Positions 38,025 through 49,063 of a stretch of 64,000 bases of DNA are shown in pieces; within the stretch, counting starts at the first letter, position 1; each line of letters begins with the position of its first letter. The stretch lies in NCBI RefSeq assembly GCF_023336735.1, contig NZ_JAMBAQ010000001.1, forward strand, positions 124,001 through 188,000, written 5' to 3'. The position numbers and the translations under genes are program-made. The DNA is from Moraxella oculi. GTDB taxonomy: Bacteria; Pseudomonadota; Gammaproteobacteria; Pseudomonadales; Moraxellaceae. The notes below the pieces were generated by a model, which saw only the letters and a program-made list of their open reading frames with translations, was not told the DNA's origin and did not search any database.

Positions 38025-38074
38025 GGTATTCATGATTTAAGCCCAACACTTAGGCTGTGCTAAGTCATTTTGGA

Positions 38075-39532
<1,458 letters not shown>

Positions 39533-39597
39533 TTATTGAATTTACTGCCCTTTGGTGCTAGAATGGCTTGAATTTTTAACCATATAAGGAAGTTGCT

Positions 39598-40311
39598 ATG
39601 TTGCAAAAATCCATCGCTATTATCGCCATCGGCTCGCTTATTTTGACTGGCTGTGCGACAACTTCAAAAAATCCCGACATCGTGCGTACAAATCAACAAA
39701 ACCAAGAGCAAGCCACTTATCGTGTTGTCCATCAAGACAAGGTGGGTAATAGCGAGCTGATTTTGCGTCAATTTGCCAACAAGCCCGAAGATTATTTGAC
39801 TATCGTTACTCGTGGCAAAACCGCCACAGTCAGCACGGTGATGACTATGGCTATCTTGGCAACAGGGGGTATGTATGCTGGCAATACCTTTAGTAAAGAG
39901 CAATTAAAGGGAAGAGTTCTTGAGCCAAAACTAAAAAGCACAGTTTTAGATCACGCTAAACCTGCATTTGCCAACTGGCTAATGACTAATCACGACAGCA
40001 TTGCACCAAAAGACAAGCCAATCACTGAAGTGGCAGTAACAGCAGGGCGTTTTTCACTGATTTATCCAAAATTGATTGGCAAAGAAAGTTATCAATTAAA
40101 CACACAATTATTGGTACGCTTCAAAAATAATTGGGATAATCGTACTGCTTATAGTCATTTTTGTGATATGAAATCCGAAGCCAAAACCTTAGAAACTTGG
40201 CAAGCCAATCATTATCAAGCGGTAGATAATGCGATTAAAGAAAATATACAAGCCTGTTTAAAAGAACTTGATAGTAAAGCATCTGATATTAAAAAGCACT
40301 TTTCTAAATAA
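39598..40311 (+). CDS. Lipoprotein of unknown function
   Basis: The 237-residue protein has a lipoprotein signal with lipobox LTGC (cysteine near residue 19). The mature part is polar except for one hydrophobic stretch (TVMTMAILATGGMYAGNTF, about 81-99), and has two cysteines (HFCDM, QACLKE). AAGGAAG precedes the ATG. Its strand is opposite to purB and mnmA, and it occupies the place where hflD is expected. No family recognised. Confidence 0.65.
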   Translation: MLQKSIAIIAIGSLILTGCATTSKNPDIVRTNQQNQEQATYRVVHQDKVGNSELILRQFANKPEDYLTIVTRGKTATVSTVMTMAILATGGMYAGNTFSKEQLKGRVLEPKLKSTVLDHAKPAFANWLMTNHDSIAPKDKPITEVAVTAGRFSLIYPKLIGKESYQLNTQLLVRFKNNWDNRTAYSHFCDMKSEAKTLETWQANHYQAVDNAIKENIQACLKELDSKASDIKKHFSK

Positions 40312-40349
40312 AAATATCGTTTAAATTTGTGTAATTAGGGGAAATAATA

Positions 40350-40631
40350 TTATTTCCCTTTTGCATCCGCCCAAATGATTTTATGCAGTTGCAACTGAAA
40401 CCGCACAGGCAAATTATCCTGCAAAATCCACTCTGCTAAATCAGTTGCAAGGCTTGGCACATCAGGGCTGCGGTTGGCATATACATTAAACATTGGTGAA
40501 AACCACACGGTGCTAACCTTTTGGTGTAACTGATGTTGCCAAAGTTTTGCCACCGCCCAAAGATAATCTTCACGATTGGCAATCACGATTTTAAGTTGGT
40601 CATGATGGGTTAGATAATTTAAATTCCCCCA
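40350..40631 (-). pseudogene. queE: Remnant of queE (7-carboxy-7-deazaguanine synthase), C-terminal end only
   Basis: Ninety-three codons reading leftward correspond to the last third of QueE: LTHHDQLKIVIANREDY, WFSPMF and the strongly conserved ending LPVRFQLQLHKIIWADAKGK. The radical-SAM core with its CxxxCxxC cluster motif, which would lie upstream, is missing; the frame is closed by a stop at 40632-40634. QueE makes the deazaguanine precursor of queuosine in tRNA. A functional queE must lie elsewhere if the pathway is kept. Confidence 0.75.
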
Positions 40632-40644
40632 TTACCGCACAATA

Positions 40645-41008
40645 ATGAAAGGGCTAGAATGGGGCGAATTTTATAACGCTCACAAAGACGATGTAATTGG
40701 ATGCAGAGTTATTAGAACAGCGTATTTGTGAGCTTATTGATGACGATGAGGTGGAGAATAAAAAAGGCATTTATGCCTATTTATTAAAAAATGACCCAAA
40801 ATATCTAAATTTACGGACATTTGGCGACAAAGACCGTCAAAAAGCCTATCAAGCCCAAAAAGGGATTTGTAAAATTTGCAATGACTATTTTACGATTGAT
40901 AAAATGGAAGCCGACCATATTATCCCTTGGGCAAAAGGGGGTAAAACCACTTTTGAGAATTGTCAAATGCTCTGCCAAAAATGCAATCGCACTAAGTCAG
41001 GCAAATAG
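40645..41008 (+). pseudogene. Frameshifted HNH endonuclease fragment
   Basis: From the ATG at 40645 the frame reads MKGLEWGEFYNAHKDDV and then runs out of register; one frame over, from the TTG at 40697, it continues LDAELLEQRICELIDDDEV to the end. Joining them needs removal of one base near 40690-40697. The C-terminal half is a complete-looking HNH domain: CKICNDYF, MEADHIIPWAKGG, NCQMLCQKCNRTKSGK, with two CxxC pairs for zinc. This module is familiar as the tail of DUF262/HNH defence-type proteins. The second part alone (103 residues) might still be made. Confidence 0.65.
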
Positions 41009-41033
41009 TTGTTATTAACATACCATTAAAAAG

Positions 41034-41120
41034 ATGCTAAAAATAGCCATTATATTTTTTGTAATGGCTATTGGTTTGGGTGTCTACTTTATTTTGGTTT
41101 TATTTAAACTAAAAAATTAA
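41034..41120 (+). CDS. Possible 28-residue membrane microprotein
   Basis: Frame reading MLKIAIIFFVMAIGLGVYFI and ending LFKLKN: a single hydrophobic helix with a basic tail. No clear ribosome site, and the region also forms a hairpin (AATAGCCATTA with TAATGGCTATT) that could instead be a terminator. Tentative. Confidence 0.25.
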   Translation: MLKIAIIFFVMAIGLGVYFILVLFKLKN

Positions 41121-41122
41121 AT

Positions 41123-42235
41123 CTAAACCAAGCACGGTGCATCACACCAATCAATCACGCCACCGCCCAAACAAATCTCGCCGTCATAGAGTACCACCGA
41201 CTGCCCCAAAGTTACCGCTCTTTGTGGTTCGTCAAACACGACACGCAACTGGTCATCTTGTACATATACCGTGCAGGCTTGATCAGGCTGGCGATAGCGA
41301 GTTTTGGCGGTGAGTTTGTCGCCATGTTTAGGGGCATCTACCACCCAATCTAGGTGGGTGGCGGTCAATTCTTTGGATAATAAATAGGGGTGGTCGTGCC
41401 CTTGACCGACAATCAAGCGATTGTTTTTTAGGTCTTTTTGTAGCACAAACCACGGCTTGTCAGGACGATTTTTGACCCCGCCAATGCCAATGCCACCCCG
41501 TTGCCCAATGGTGTAGTACATCAACCCATCGTGCGTGCCAAGTTTTATGCCATCATCGCTATAAATATCGCCTTTTTGGGCGGGCAAATAGTTTTGCAAA
41601 AAGTCTTTAAATTTGCGTTCGCCAATAAAACAAATGCCTGTGGAGTCTTTTTTATTGGCGGTAGCAAGGCAGTACTTTTCAGCAATAGCGCGTACTTGTG
41701 TTTTTTCAAGTTCGCCAACAGGGAATAAGGTTTTGGCAATCTTATCCCCTGATACGGCATGTAAAAAATAGCTTTGATCTTTATTGATATCAATACCACG
41801 AAGCAAAGTTGCCCTACCTGCAATGGTAGGTCCACGCCGTGCATAATGCCCTGTGGCAATAAAATCCGCTCCAAGGGTCAAGGCATGATCTAAAAATGCA
41901 CGAAACTTAACTTCCTTATTGCACAGAATATCAGGGTTTGGGGTGCGTCCTGCCTTGTATTCTGCCAAAAAATGCTCAAACACTCGATCCCAGTATTCTG
42001 CTGCAAAGTTGGCGGTATGCAAGTGGACGCCCAGTTTGTCTGCCACTACTTGTGCGTCTGCCAAGTCTGCCATGGCTGTACAGTATTCTGTGCCGTCATC
42101 TTCTTCCCAGTTTTTCATGAACAAGCCTTCTACTTGATATCCTTGTTCAAGCAATAATGCGACCGATACCGAGCTGTCCACACCGCCAGACATGCCGACA
42201 ATGACTTTTTTGGTTGAATTTGAATTGTTTGTCAT
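41123..42235 (-). CDS. mnmA: tRNA-specific 2-thiouridylase MnmA
   Basis: MnmA puts sulfur on C2 of the wobble uridine in tRNAs for Lys, Glu and Gln. The 370-residue protein has the PP-loop [11 protein letters not shown] for ATP, and the two catalytic cysteines in [12 protein letters not shown] and [13 protein letters not shown]. Length is typical (368 in E. coli). Its partner pathway enzyme MnmG is encoded 2.4 kb away. Confidence 0.96.
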   Translation of the reverse strand: MTNNSNSTKKVIVGMSGGVDSSVSVALLLEQGYQVEGLFMKNWEEDDGTEYCTAMADLADAQVVADKLGVHLHTANFAAEYWDRVFEHFLAEYKAGRTPNPDILCNKEVKFRAFLDHALTLGADFIATGHYARRGPTIAGRATLLRGIDINKDQSYFLHAVSGDKIAKTLFPVGELEKTQVRAIAEKYCLATANKKDSTGICFIGERKFKDFLQNYLPAQKGDIYSDDGIKLGTHDGLMYYTIGQRGGIGIGGVKNRPDKPWFVLQKDLKNNRLIVGQGHDHPYLLSKELTATHLDWVVDAPKHGDKLTAKTRYRQPDQACTVYVQDDQLRVVFDEPQRAVTLGQSVVLYDGEICLGGGVIDWCDAPCLV

Positions 42236-42456
42236 AATATTCTCAAAAAATATAGGGGGTTAATCAGATGCTTGGTGGCGTAAGCATGACATGATAAGCC
42301 ATACCATTTTTTTGGCATCGGCACTTTGATGACTGACAGGCTTTTTATTGATTTAAATCCAACCATCATGATGCGAAAAGGGTAAGGGTAATTTTAGCAT
42401 AATCTGATCAAATGTGTGTTACAATTAGGTTTATTTGAAAGTTTTTTGAGATGTTT

Positions 42457-42933
42457 ATGTTTAAGATTGGTCAAGGTCTTGATGTTCATGCTTTTACGGC
42501 AGGCGAGTTTGTGACACTTGGGGGGGTACAAATTCCCCACACTCATGGTATTAAAGCCCATTCAGATGGCGATGTGCTGTTACATGCCTTGATGGATGCG
42601 ATGCTTGGGGCCTTAGCCTTGGGGGATATCGGCATGCATTTTCCTGATACGGACGAGCGATTTTGTGGGGCAGATAGTAAGATGCTACTAAAAATCGTTC
42701 ATGAAAAGATACAAAAAAAAGGGTATCGGCTTATCAATGCAGACATGACCGTGATTTGCGAAGCTCCAAAACTTGCTCCACATAATGCCGCCATGCGTGA
42801 ATGTATTGCTGGCATCTTGGATGTTGAGATGGATTGTGTGAGCATCAAAGCCACCACCAATGAAAAGATGGGATATCTTGGGCGTGGGGAAGGGGTGTTT
42901 GCCAGTGCTGTGGTGTTGTTGGCAAAACAGTAG
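42457..42933 (+). CDS. ispF: 2-C-methyl-D-erythritol 2,4-cyclodiphosphate synthase
   Basis: IspF closes the cyclic diphosphate in the MEP isoprenoid pathway. The protein starts [12 protein letters not shown], giving the metal-binding Asp and His, then [14 protein letters not shown] and the end motif [14 protein letters not shown]. From ATG 42457 it has 158 residues, matching E. coli (159); another ATG lies two codons upstream. A run of seven G lies at about 42520 in the GGV codons. ispD is not adjacent. Confidence 0.95.
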   Translation: MFKIGQGLDVHAFTAGEFVTLGGVQIPHTHGIKAHSDGDVLLHALMDAMLGALALGDIGMHFPDTDERFCGADSKMLLKIVHEKIQKKGYRLINADMTVICEAPKLAPHNAAMRECIAGILDVEMDCVSIKATTNEKMGYLGRGEGVFASAVVLLAKQ

Positions 42934-43018
42934 GGGTATTTTAACTACGAATCTCTTTTACCACCTTAATCAATCTGTTTTTAATCAATCCTCCAAGGCA
43001 CAAAACATGATCAAATGC

Positions 43019-43056
43019 AAAAGGCATGTTAAGATCGCCATCGATGCCTTTTTTAT
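43019..43056 (+). terminator. Terminator after ispF
   Basis: AAAAGGCAT (43019-43027) pairs with ATGCCTTTT (43044-43052) around a 16-base loop, followed by T residues. Confidence 0.65.
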
Positions 43057-43523
43057 TCTTTAAATAGCCTAGAGTGAGTGCATTAAGCAAGATTGCAGGC
43101 GTGCTTTCATAATTTTTAGGTTGTATTTAGCGAAAAAAATGTACTTTGATGCTGGCATGGTATTGACAACATGATGACAAAATCTGCTGGGCGATGATTG
43201 TTTTTTGAATATTTATTTAACATAATCCTAGCTTTAACTTCAATAAAACGCAAAATTCAAAATAGTAAAGTCATCATAACAACAAAACCAAGCACTCCAA
43301 TTCATTCACAACTAAAAACGGCATCTTTTTACAATATACTGATGGCTACGGTGGTGATTTAGAAAAGGACATTAGAGGGTAGAAATGATCATACCGCCGA
43401 TCTTTCATCAGAAATGAAAGGGAAGGGCTTTGTTTTTTTGTAATACGGCTTTAAAAAAGCACTGATAGACCTTATAATAGGGTAGAATTTTTAAATTCAT
43501 TCAGTTGTCTAAATTAAGGAACC
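43057..43523. other. Intergenic region between ispF and grxD, with grxD promoter
   Basis: AT-rich 470 bp. Near its right end TTTAAA (43451-43456) and TATAAT (43473-43478), 16 bases apart, form a likely grxD promoter. A short open stretch at about 43280-43380 reads NGIFLQYTDGYGGDLEKDI before a stop and has no start or ribosome site; it may be a worn gene fragment. Nothing else recognised. Confidence 0.5.
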
Positions 43524-43862
43524 ATGATGACCGACATCAATCCAGAAATCAAAACATTGATTGAAAATCAAATCAAAGACCACAGCGTACTACTGTACAT
43601 GAAAGGCACGCCACAGTTTCCACAGTGTGGATTTTCTGCCAGAGCGGTGGAGGTTTTGACGCAAATTGGTCGCCCATTCGCTTTTGTGAACATCTTAGAA
43701 AATCCAGAAATTCGCACAACCTTGCCATTGGTAGCAAACTGGCCAACTTTTCCACAACTTTGGGTTAATGGCGAGTTGATTGGTGGTAGTGATATCATCT
43801 TGCAAATGTATCAATCAGGCGAGTTAAAGCCTTTGATTGAAGAATTTAGCCCAGAAGTTTAA
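43524..43862 (+). CDS. grxD: Monothiol glutaredoxin Grx4 type
   Basis: The 112-residue protein has the monothiol active site CGFS (PQCGFSARAVEVL, about residue 33), the WPTFPQLWVNGELIGG glutathione-binding loop and a conserved MKGTPQFP before the active site. Such proteins bind a bridging [2Fe-2S] cluster with glutathione, often with BolA, and deliver clusters or sense iron. Length is typical (115). Either of two adjacent ATGs (43524, 43527) may be used. Confidence 0.95.
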   Translation: MMTDINPEIKTLIENQIKDHSVLLYMKGTPQFPQCGFSARAVEVLTQIGRPFAFVNILENPEIRTTLPLVANWPTFPQLWVNGELIGGSDIILQMYQSGELKPLIEEFSPEV

Positions 43863-43879
43863 CTTCATCTCACATAAAG

Positions 43880-43916
43880 AAAAAGGGTTTTTACTCATCG
43901 TAAAAACCCTTTTTTT
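43880..43916 (+). terminator. Terminator after grxD
   Basis: Perfect 15-bp stem AAAAAGGGTTTTTAC (43880-43894) with its complement (43900-43914), five-base loop, further T residues. Confidence 0.9.
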
Positions 43917-43956
43917 GTGCTATAGTTTTATCAAAACAAGCCAATAAAACGGTAAT

Positions 43957-44301
43957 ATGATGCAAAAAATCAAACAAATTTCTAAAGACATTCTAACCAT
44001 CTGCGAACAGCCAAACACCGCTTTACAAGCGATCCATCTCATCATTCAGCATGGTGGGGCGGGCGAACTTGCTTGGCAAACAGTTTATCATCGTGTGATG
44101 GCGGACAATGATGTTGATGGGGCGTATTACTTGGCAAGCTTTGCCCAAAAGATTGATGATTTGCCATTTGATGCGTTGCCGTTAGTGCGTCTTGTGATGA
44201 TGTGCGATGATGAATTGATGAAACAGGCATTATTGGATAAAATGCCTGCCGAATCTAAGGCAGCGCTTGATGCGTTGCTGGCTGATGATGTGCAAGGCTG
44301 A
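43957..44301 (+). CDS. Hypothetical helical protein
   Basis: A 114-residue, apparently all-helical soluble protein with no signal or membrane segment. Patterns such as HGGAGELAWQTVYHRVM, GAYYLASFAQ and DELMKQALLDKM look like short helical repeats. No family recognised. It lies between the grxD terminator and mnmG on the same strand. Confidence 0.55.
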   Translation: MMQKIKQISKDILTICEQPNTALQAIHLIIQHGGAGELAWQTVYHRVMADNDVDGAYYLASFAQKIDDLPFDALPLVRLVMMCDDELMKQALLDKMPAESKAALDALLADDVQG

Positions 44302-44595
44302 TTTTGTCATCATAATTTTAGCAAAATTCAACTGATGATTTTAAAAATCATTTCATGAAATCATGGCATAACATGATAGAAGTTTTCATCAATCAATGAA
44401 CAAGGGTAAATTTGTTTCTGATGAAAACCTGTCAATTCCAATGCAGTATGATGATTAACAAGCAGGGCGATCATTTAGGCTACTTAGAATAACCGATTTA
44501 TTTGTGAATAAGGCGTTATTTTGACCAATTTTCCCCTAAATTTACGCCAATTATGCTACAATAAAAGCATTTTTTCAATTTTAAAGAATTCGGCT

Positions 44596-46497
44596 ATGAT
44601 GACAACTACCTATCCAAAATCCTATGGCGTCATTGTTATCGGTGGTGGGCATGCAGGCACAGAAGCGGCGTCGGCATCAGCTCGCATGGGTGTACCAACT
44701 TTGCTTATTACGCATAATATTGAAACTTTGGGTCAGATGAGCTGTAATCCTGCCATCGGAGGCATTGGCAAATCGCATCTTGTGCGTGAGGTAGATGCCA
44801 TGGGCGGCATGATGGCACTTGCAACCGATCATGCAGGCATTCAATTTCGAGTGCTTAACAGTCGTAAAGGGGCAGCAGTGCGAGCCACGCGTGCCCAAGC
44901 CGACCGCTTATTATATAAAGCATTTATCCGTCATGGCCTTGAAAATCAGGTCAATCTTGATCTATTTCAACAGCCTGTTGATGACATCATCATCGAAAAT
45001 GGCAAAGCGGTGGCGGTCGTTACCGCAAGTGGTGTAAGAATTAATGCACAAGCGGTGGTGCTGACCTCCGGTACTTTTTTGGGCGGGGTAATTCACATTG
45101 GTCTGCAGCACCAAAAAGGCGGACGAGCAGGGGATATGCCTTCCATTCGCTTGGCAGACCGCTTGCGTGAGCTAAAATTACCTGTTGGACGACTTAAAAC
45201 AGGCACGCCCGCCCGCATCGATGCTCGTACGGTAGATTTTAATGTGATGACTCCACAGCCTGGCGATACGCCATTACCAGTGATGAGCTACATGGGTGAT
45301 GTGTCAATGCACCCTGCACAAATTCATTGTTATATCACTCATACCAATGAGCGTACACACGACATCATCAGAGCCAATCTGGATCGCAGTCCGATGTTTA
45401 ATGGCAAAATTGAAGGCGTAGGTCCAAGATATTGCCCAAGCATTGAAGATAAGATCCATCGATTTGCTGATAAAGAAAGTCATCAGATATTCATAGAGCC
45501 CGAGGGACTGACCACGCATGAACTTTATCCAAACGGCATCTCTACCAGTTTGCCTTTTGATGTGCAGCTTGAATTCATTCATAGCATGAAAGGGCTTGAA
45601 AAGGCACACATCACACGCCCTGGTTATGCCATTGAATATGATTATTTTGACCCTCAAAATCTAAAGCCCACCCTCGAAACCAAATCTGTTGATAGCTTGT
45701 ATTTTGCTGGGCAAATCAATGGCACAACAGGCTATGAGGAGGCGGCGGCACAAGGGCTTTTAGCAGGTCTTAACGCTGCTCGTCGTGCCCAGAACCAACC
45801 TTCATGGACGCCACAAAGGCATGAGACATATCTTGGCGTGTTGGTAGATGATTTGATTACGCATGGCACAAAAGAACCGTATCGAATGTTTACCAGCCGT
45901 GCCGAACATCGATTGATTTTGCGTGAGGATAATGCCGATGAGAGACTGACCGCCATTGGTCGTCAATTGGGATTGGTGGATGATGAAAGATGGGAAAAAT
46001 TTAGTGAAAAAATGGAAGCCATTGCTGCAGAAAGTGCTCGCTTAAAAGACATTTGGGCAACGCCCAACAATGCCATAGGCAAGGCATTTATGGAGAATAC
46101 TGGTGAGACATTAACCAAAGAAAACAACTTGCTTGATCTTTTAAAACGCCCAAACATACGCTTTGAGGACATTGCATATGTTTCAGACAGTCGTGTGTCA
46201 AACGAAGTGGGTGAGCAGATAGAAATCTCTGTTAAATATGCAGGTTATATTGAGCGTCAATCAGATGAGATTGAACAGATGAAACGCCTTGAAAACACCG
46301 CCTTACCGATTGACTTTGATTATGCTTGTGTGTCAGGGCTTTCTAATGAAATCATTCAGAAGCTTTCTCAGGTGCGACCTGCCACATTGGGGCAAGCAAG
46401 CCGTATCAGTGGTGTTACGCCAGCGGCAATCAGCCTGCTTGCCATGACCATTAAAAAAATAAAAAAATCACAACAAATCGCCAAGCAGACAACCTAG
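44596..46497 (+). CDS. mnmG: tRNA 5-carboxymethylaminomethyl uridine enzyme MnmG (GidA)
   Basis: MnmG, with the GTPase MnmE, uses FAD and methylene-THF to modify C5 of the wobble uridine of several tRNAs. From 44596 it has 633 residues (E. coli 629). Seen are the FAD motif [12 protein letters not shown], the second signature [25 protein letters not shown], and a C-terminal MnmE-binding helical domain. An extended -10 (TGCTACAAT, 44554-44562) lies just upstream. Earlier in-frame starts back to 44521 lack family similarity. Confidence 0.95.
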   Translation: MMTTTYPKSYGVIVIGGGHAGTEAASASARMGVPTLLITHNIETLGQMSCNPAIGGIGKSHLVREVDAMGGMMALATDHAGIQFRVLNSRKGAAVRATRAQADRLLYKAFIRHGLENQVNLDLFQQPVDDIIIENGKAVAVVTASGVRINAQAVVLTSGTFLGGVIHIGLQHQKGGRAGDMPSIRLADRLRELKLPVGRLKTGTPARIDARTVDFNVMTPQPGDTPLPVMSYMGDVSMHPAQIHCYITHTNERTHDIIRANLDRSPMFNGKIEGVGPRYCPSIEDKIHRFADKESHQIFIEPEGLTTHELYPNGISTSLPFDVQLEFIHSMKGLEKAHITRPGYAIEYDYFDPQNLKPTLETKSVDSLYFAGQINGTTGYEEAAAQGLLAGLNAARRAQNQPSWTPQRHETYLGVLVDDLITHGTKEPYRMFTSRAEHRLILREDNADERLTAIGRQLGLVDDERWEKFSEKMEAIAAESARLKDIWATPNNAIGKAFMENTGETLTKENNLLDLLKRPNIRFEDIAYVSDSRVSNEVGEQIEISVKYAGYIERQSDEIEQMKRLENTALPIDFDYACVSGLSNEIIQKLSQVRPATLGQASRISGVTPAAISLLAMTIKKIKKSQQIAKQTT

Positions 46498-46509
46498 GCA
46501 ATGAACAAT

Positions 46510-46539
46510 AAAAAGAGATAAGCCAGCTTATCTCTTTTT
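46510..46539. terminator. Bidirectional terminator between mnmG and roxA
   Basis: AAAAAGAGATAAG (46510-46522) pairs perfectly with CTTATCTCTTTTT (46527-46539) around CCAG; it suits both converging genes. Confidence 0.9.
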
Positions 46540-46585
46540 GTGTATACGATGAGTATGCCAGCAACCTGTGGTTTTGCTGTTCATG

Positions 46586-47731
46586 TCATATGAGAATCAG
46601 CCACTGATCGTTTAGCCAATCGGTGATGCTTTTTGACAGATGGCTTGGTATGTCATCAGCGGTCAGTAACTCTTGATTGGTCAATCTTGTTATCATCATC
46701 AATTCATCATCATCAAAGCAAATACATTCACCATTGATGTACCATTGTTGATCATTAAGCACAAAACGACAAGCCGGATTGATCATTAGGCATTCGCCAT
46801 GGTGTAAGCGTTCGATCAAACCATCAGGTGTCATCTCATCATCAAAGGCGATCAGATCGTATTGGCGTTTGCTGACCAGCTCACCCAGTGCTTGATGAAT
46901 GATGGCATCGCCTTGATCGGATTGTAGTAGGTCAATCAGTTGATTTTTGATGGCAAGGATACTGTCATCAGAAAGTTCATAAGGATTGTCTTGTGGGGCT
47001 TGTGGCAGTATTAGAGGTGAAAATAATTCATGTTCCCCAGTGGCGACATCGGCGATTTCATCAATGAGTTGTACCATGTTTGGGCGACGAAAACCAAAGC
47101 TGAATGTCAAGCAGTCATCAATCGCTACCCCATGATGGCTTAGGCGTGGTGGTACATACAAGACATCACCAGCTTCCAAAACCTCATCAAAAATAATCTC
47201 ACCCATGTCATCAAGCAGTCGAATCGGCTGACCTTCGATGAAGGGTGTCTTGGCATCACACATCCTGCCCAATTTCCAGCGACGGGATCCGTATCCTTGT
47301 GCTAAAAAGACATCGTATTCATCATAATGCTCACCCACCGAACCGCCAGCTTGAGCCACCGAAACCATGATGTCATCTTGTTGCCATCTGGGAATGAAAT
47401 CAAAAGCTTGCCACAGCTCACCAAGTTCTGGCGACCATTGTTCTAGATTCTGCACCAAGACTGTCCAAAGATTTGGGGTGTTTTGTAAATCTTGGTCGGT
47501 GAGTGGCGAGTTTTTGAGTGTCCACTGGCTGGGGTCGTCGTCTTGTTGGGTAATGAGACGGGCTGACACGCCTTCTTGAATCGCTAAGTCCAACACATCA
47601 TCTGGTTCAAACATGCCAGCAAGGGCGGGCAGACCTTTTTTAATCAGTAAGGGTTTTTTTTGCCAATACTCTTGTAAAAAAATTTCTGGCGTGATGTCGT
47701 TAGGCAAACAAAAGGGCAGTTGATCAGTCAT
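46586..47731 (-). CDS. roxA: Ribosomal oxygenase RoxA (YcfD), 50S L16 arginine hydroxylase
   Basis: RoxA is a 2-oxoglutarate- and Fe(II)-dependent JmjC oxygenase that hydroxylates an arginine of ribosomal protein L16. The 381-residue protein (E. coli 373) begins with the family pattern FLQEYWQKKPLLIKKGLP. It has the iron ligands His135 and Asp137 (GEHYDEYDVF) and His199 (PPRLSHHG), followed by the C-terminal winged-helix-like domain. It is divergent from prmB, another ribosomal protein modifier. Confidence 0.92.
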   Translation of the reverse strand: MTDQLPFCLPNDITPEIFLQEYWQKKPLLIKKGLPALAGMFEPDDVLDLAIQEGVSARLITQQDDDPSQWTLKNSPLTDQDLQNTPNLWTVLVQNLEQWSPELGELWQAFDFIPRWQQDDIMVSVAQAGGSVGEHYDEYDVFLAQGYGSRRWKLGRMCDAKTPFIEGQPIRLLDDMGEIIFDEVLEAGDVLYVPPRLSHHGVAIDDCLTFSFGFRRPNMVQLIDEIADVATGEHELFSPLILPQAPQDNPYELSDDSILAIKNQLIDLLQSDQGDAIIHQALGELVSKRQYDLIAFDDEMTPDGLIERLHHGECLMINPACRFVLNDQQWYINGECICFDDDELMMITRLTNQELLTADDIPSHLSKSITDWLNDQWLILI

Positions 47732-47842
47732 GACATTACTCTATGGTGGCTATAAAATTTGGCTTATTTTAACAACTTTTCTGTCAAAAAACCATTTTAA
47801 AAGCTTGGTTGAATCATGACGACAAAAACTCCATAAAATGAG

Positions 47843-47871
47843 TTTAAAAAAAGTAAAATTTTCTTTATAAT
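47843..47871 (+). promoter_or_regulatory. Promoter of prmB
   Basis: TTTAAA (47843-47848) and TATAAT (47866-47871), 17 bases apart, 32 bases before the prmB start. Confidence 0.65.
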
Positions 47872-47903
47872 GGGCATGATATTTTAATTTTTTAGAGCCG
47901 ATC

Positions 47904-48986
47904 ATGTCCGACATCACACATTTTTATGACGATTACCAAAACTTAGGCGATTTTTTTGATGAGGGTAAATTAAATGAAGCACAAATTGCCCATCTGCAAT
48001 CCCAACTTGATGAAGCGGCGAAAAATCTAAGTACCATTCGTGATTTCATCCGTTTTTGTGTCAGTCGTCTGCGTGAGTATGAGGTTGTTGTGGCACAAGG
48101 TACGACCGATGAGTTTGCAGAAGCATCGGCAATCGTATTACACACTTTGAATTTGGACTGGTCGGCCGGTCCTGAAATTTTAGACTGTCGATTGACCGAA
48201 TTTGAAAAGGCGGCAGTGTTAGAATTGCTTGGCAACCGCATCACATTGCGTAAACCGCTGTCTTATTTGATCAATTTGGCATATTTTTGTAACTTGCCAT
48301 TTTATGTTGATGAGCGTGTGCTGATTCCTCGTTCGCCGATGGCAGAATTGATTCAAAAGAGATTTTTTCCTTATTTTGATGTCGATGATGCCAACAAGGC
48401 TGAATTTTTTGAGCATGGACTTGAAGAACGAGAGCTTGCCCAACCAGAAAGAGTGCTGGACTTATGCACAGGCTCTGGCTGCATTGCCATCGCACTTGCC
48501 AAGGTGTTTGCTGACGCCAATGTGGATGCAACAGACATTTCAAAAGACGCCCTAGAAGTGGCTTGGACGAATTTGGAATATCACGAAATACAGCATCAAG
48601 TCAATTTATTCGAAAGCGATCTTTTTGATAAATTGCCGATGGAGAATCAGTACGAACTCATTGTTACCAATCCACCTTATGTTGATGCTGAAGACATGGC
48701 GGATTTGCCACCAGAATTTTTACACGAACCAGAGATGGCGCTCGCGGCAGGGCAAGATGGCTTGGATTTGGTGCATAAAATATTATATCAAGCACCAGAT
48801 TATTTGACTCGTGATGGTTTGCTGGTCTGTGAAGTTGGTAACAGTGAATGGCATTTAAGACAGGCTTATCCATCGATTCAGTTTAATTGGCTTAAATTTG
48901 AGAAAGGCGGGCATGGTATTTTTGCCATCAGCAGAGAGGAGCTGGTGGAATATCGTGAGCTTTTTGGACAATATGCTAACTGTTGA
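47904..48986 (+). CDS. prmB: 50S L3 N5-glutamine methyltransferase PrmB
   Basis: PrmB methylates a glutamine of ribosomal protein L3 using SAM. The 360-residue protein has the SAM motif VLDLCTGSGCIAIALA and the substrate-glutamine motif VTNPPYVD shared by PrmB, PrmC and HemK. RITLRKPLSYLINLAYF and FYVDERVLIPRSP are family segments upstream. E. coli PrmB has 310 residues; the extra length is mainly N-terminal. aroC follows, the usual gammaproteobacterial prmB-aroC pair. Confidence 0.93.
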   Translation: MSDITHFYDDYQNLGDFFDEGKLNEAQIAHLQSQLDEAAKNLSTIRDFIRFCVSRLREYEVVVAQGTTDEFAEASAIVLHTLNLDWSAGPEILDCRLTEFEKAAVLELLGNRITLRKPLSYLINLAYFCNLPFYVDERVLIPRSPMAELIQKRFFPYFDVDDANKAEFFEHGLEERELAQPERVLDLCTGSGCIAIALAKVFADANVDATDISKDALEVAWTNLEYHEIQHQVNLFESDLFDKLPMENQYELIVTNPPYVDAEDMADLPPEFLHEPEMALAAGQDGLDLVHKILYQAPDYLTRDGLLVCEVGNSEWHLRQAYPSIQFNWLKFEKGGHGIFAISREELVEYRELFGQYANC

Positions 48987-49063
48987 TGAGCATGGCATGA
49001 TATGAAGTACCGTTTGGTGAATATCAAGATTTTATTGAGAATATTTGACTTTGGAGAGTGTTC

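Noticed and set aside
42516..42526. Run of seven G in ispF as a phase-variation tract
   Set aside because: Short, and inside an essential isoprenoid gene where frameshifts would be lethal; more likely chance use of GGG codons.
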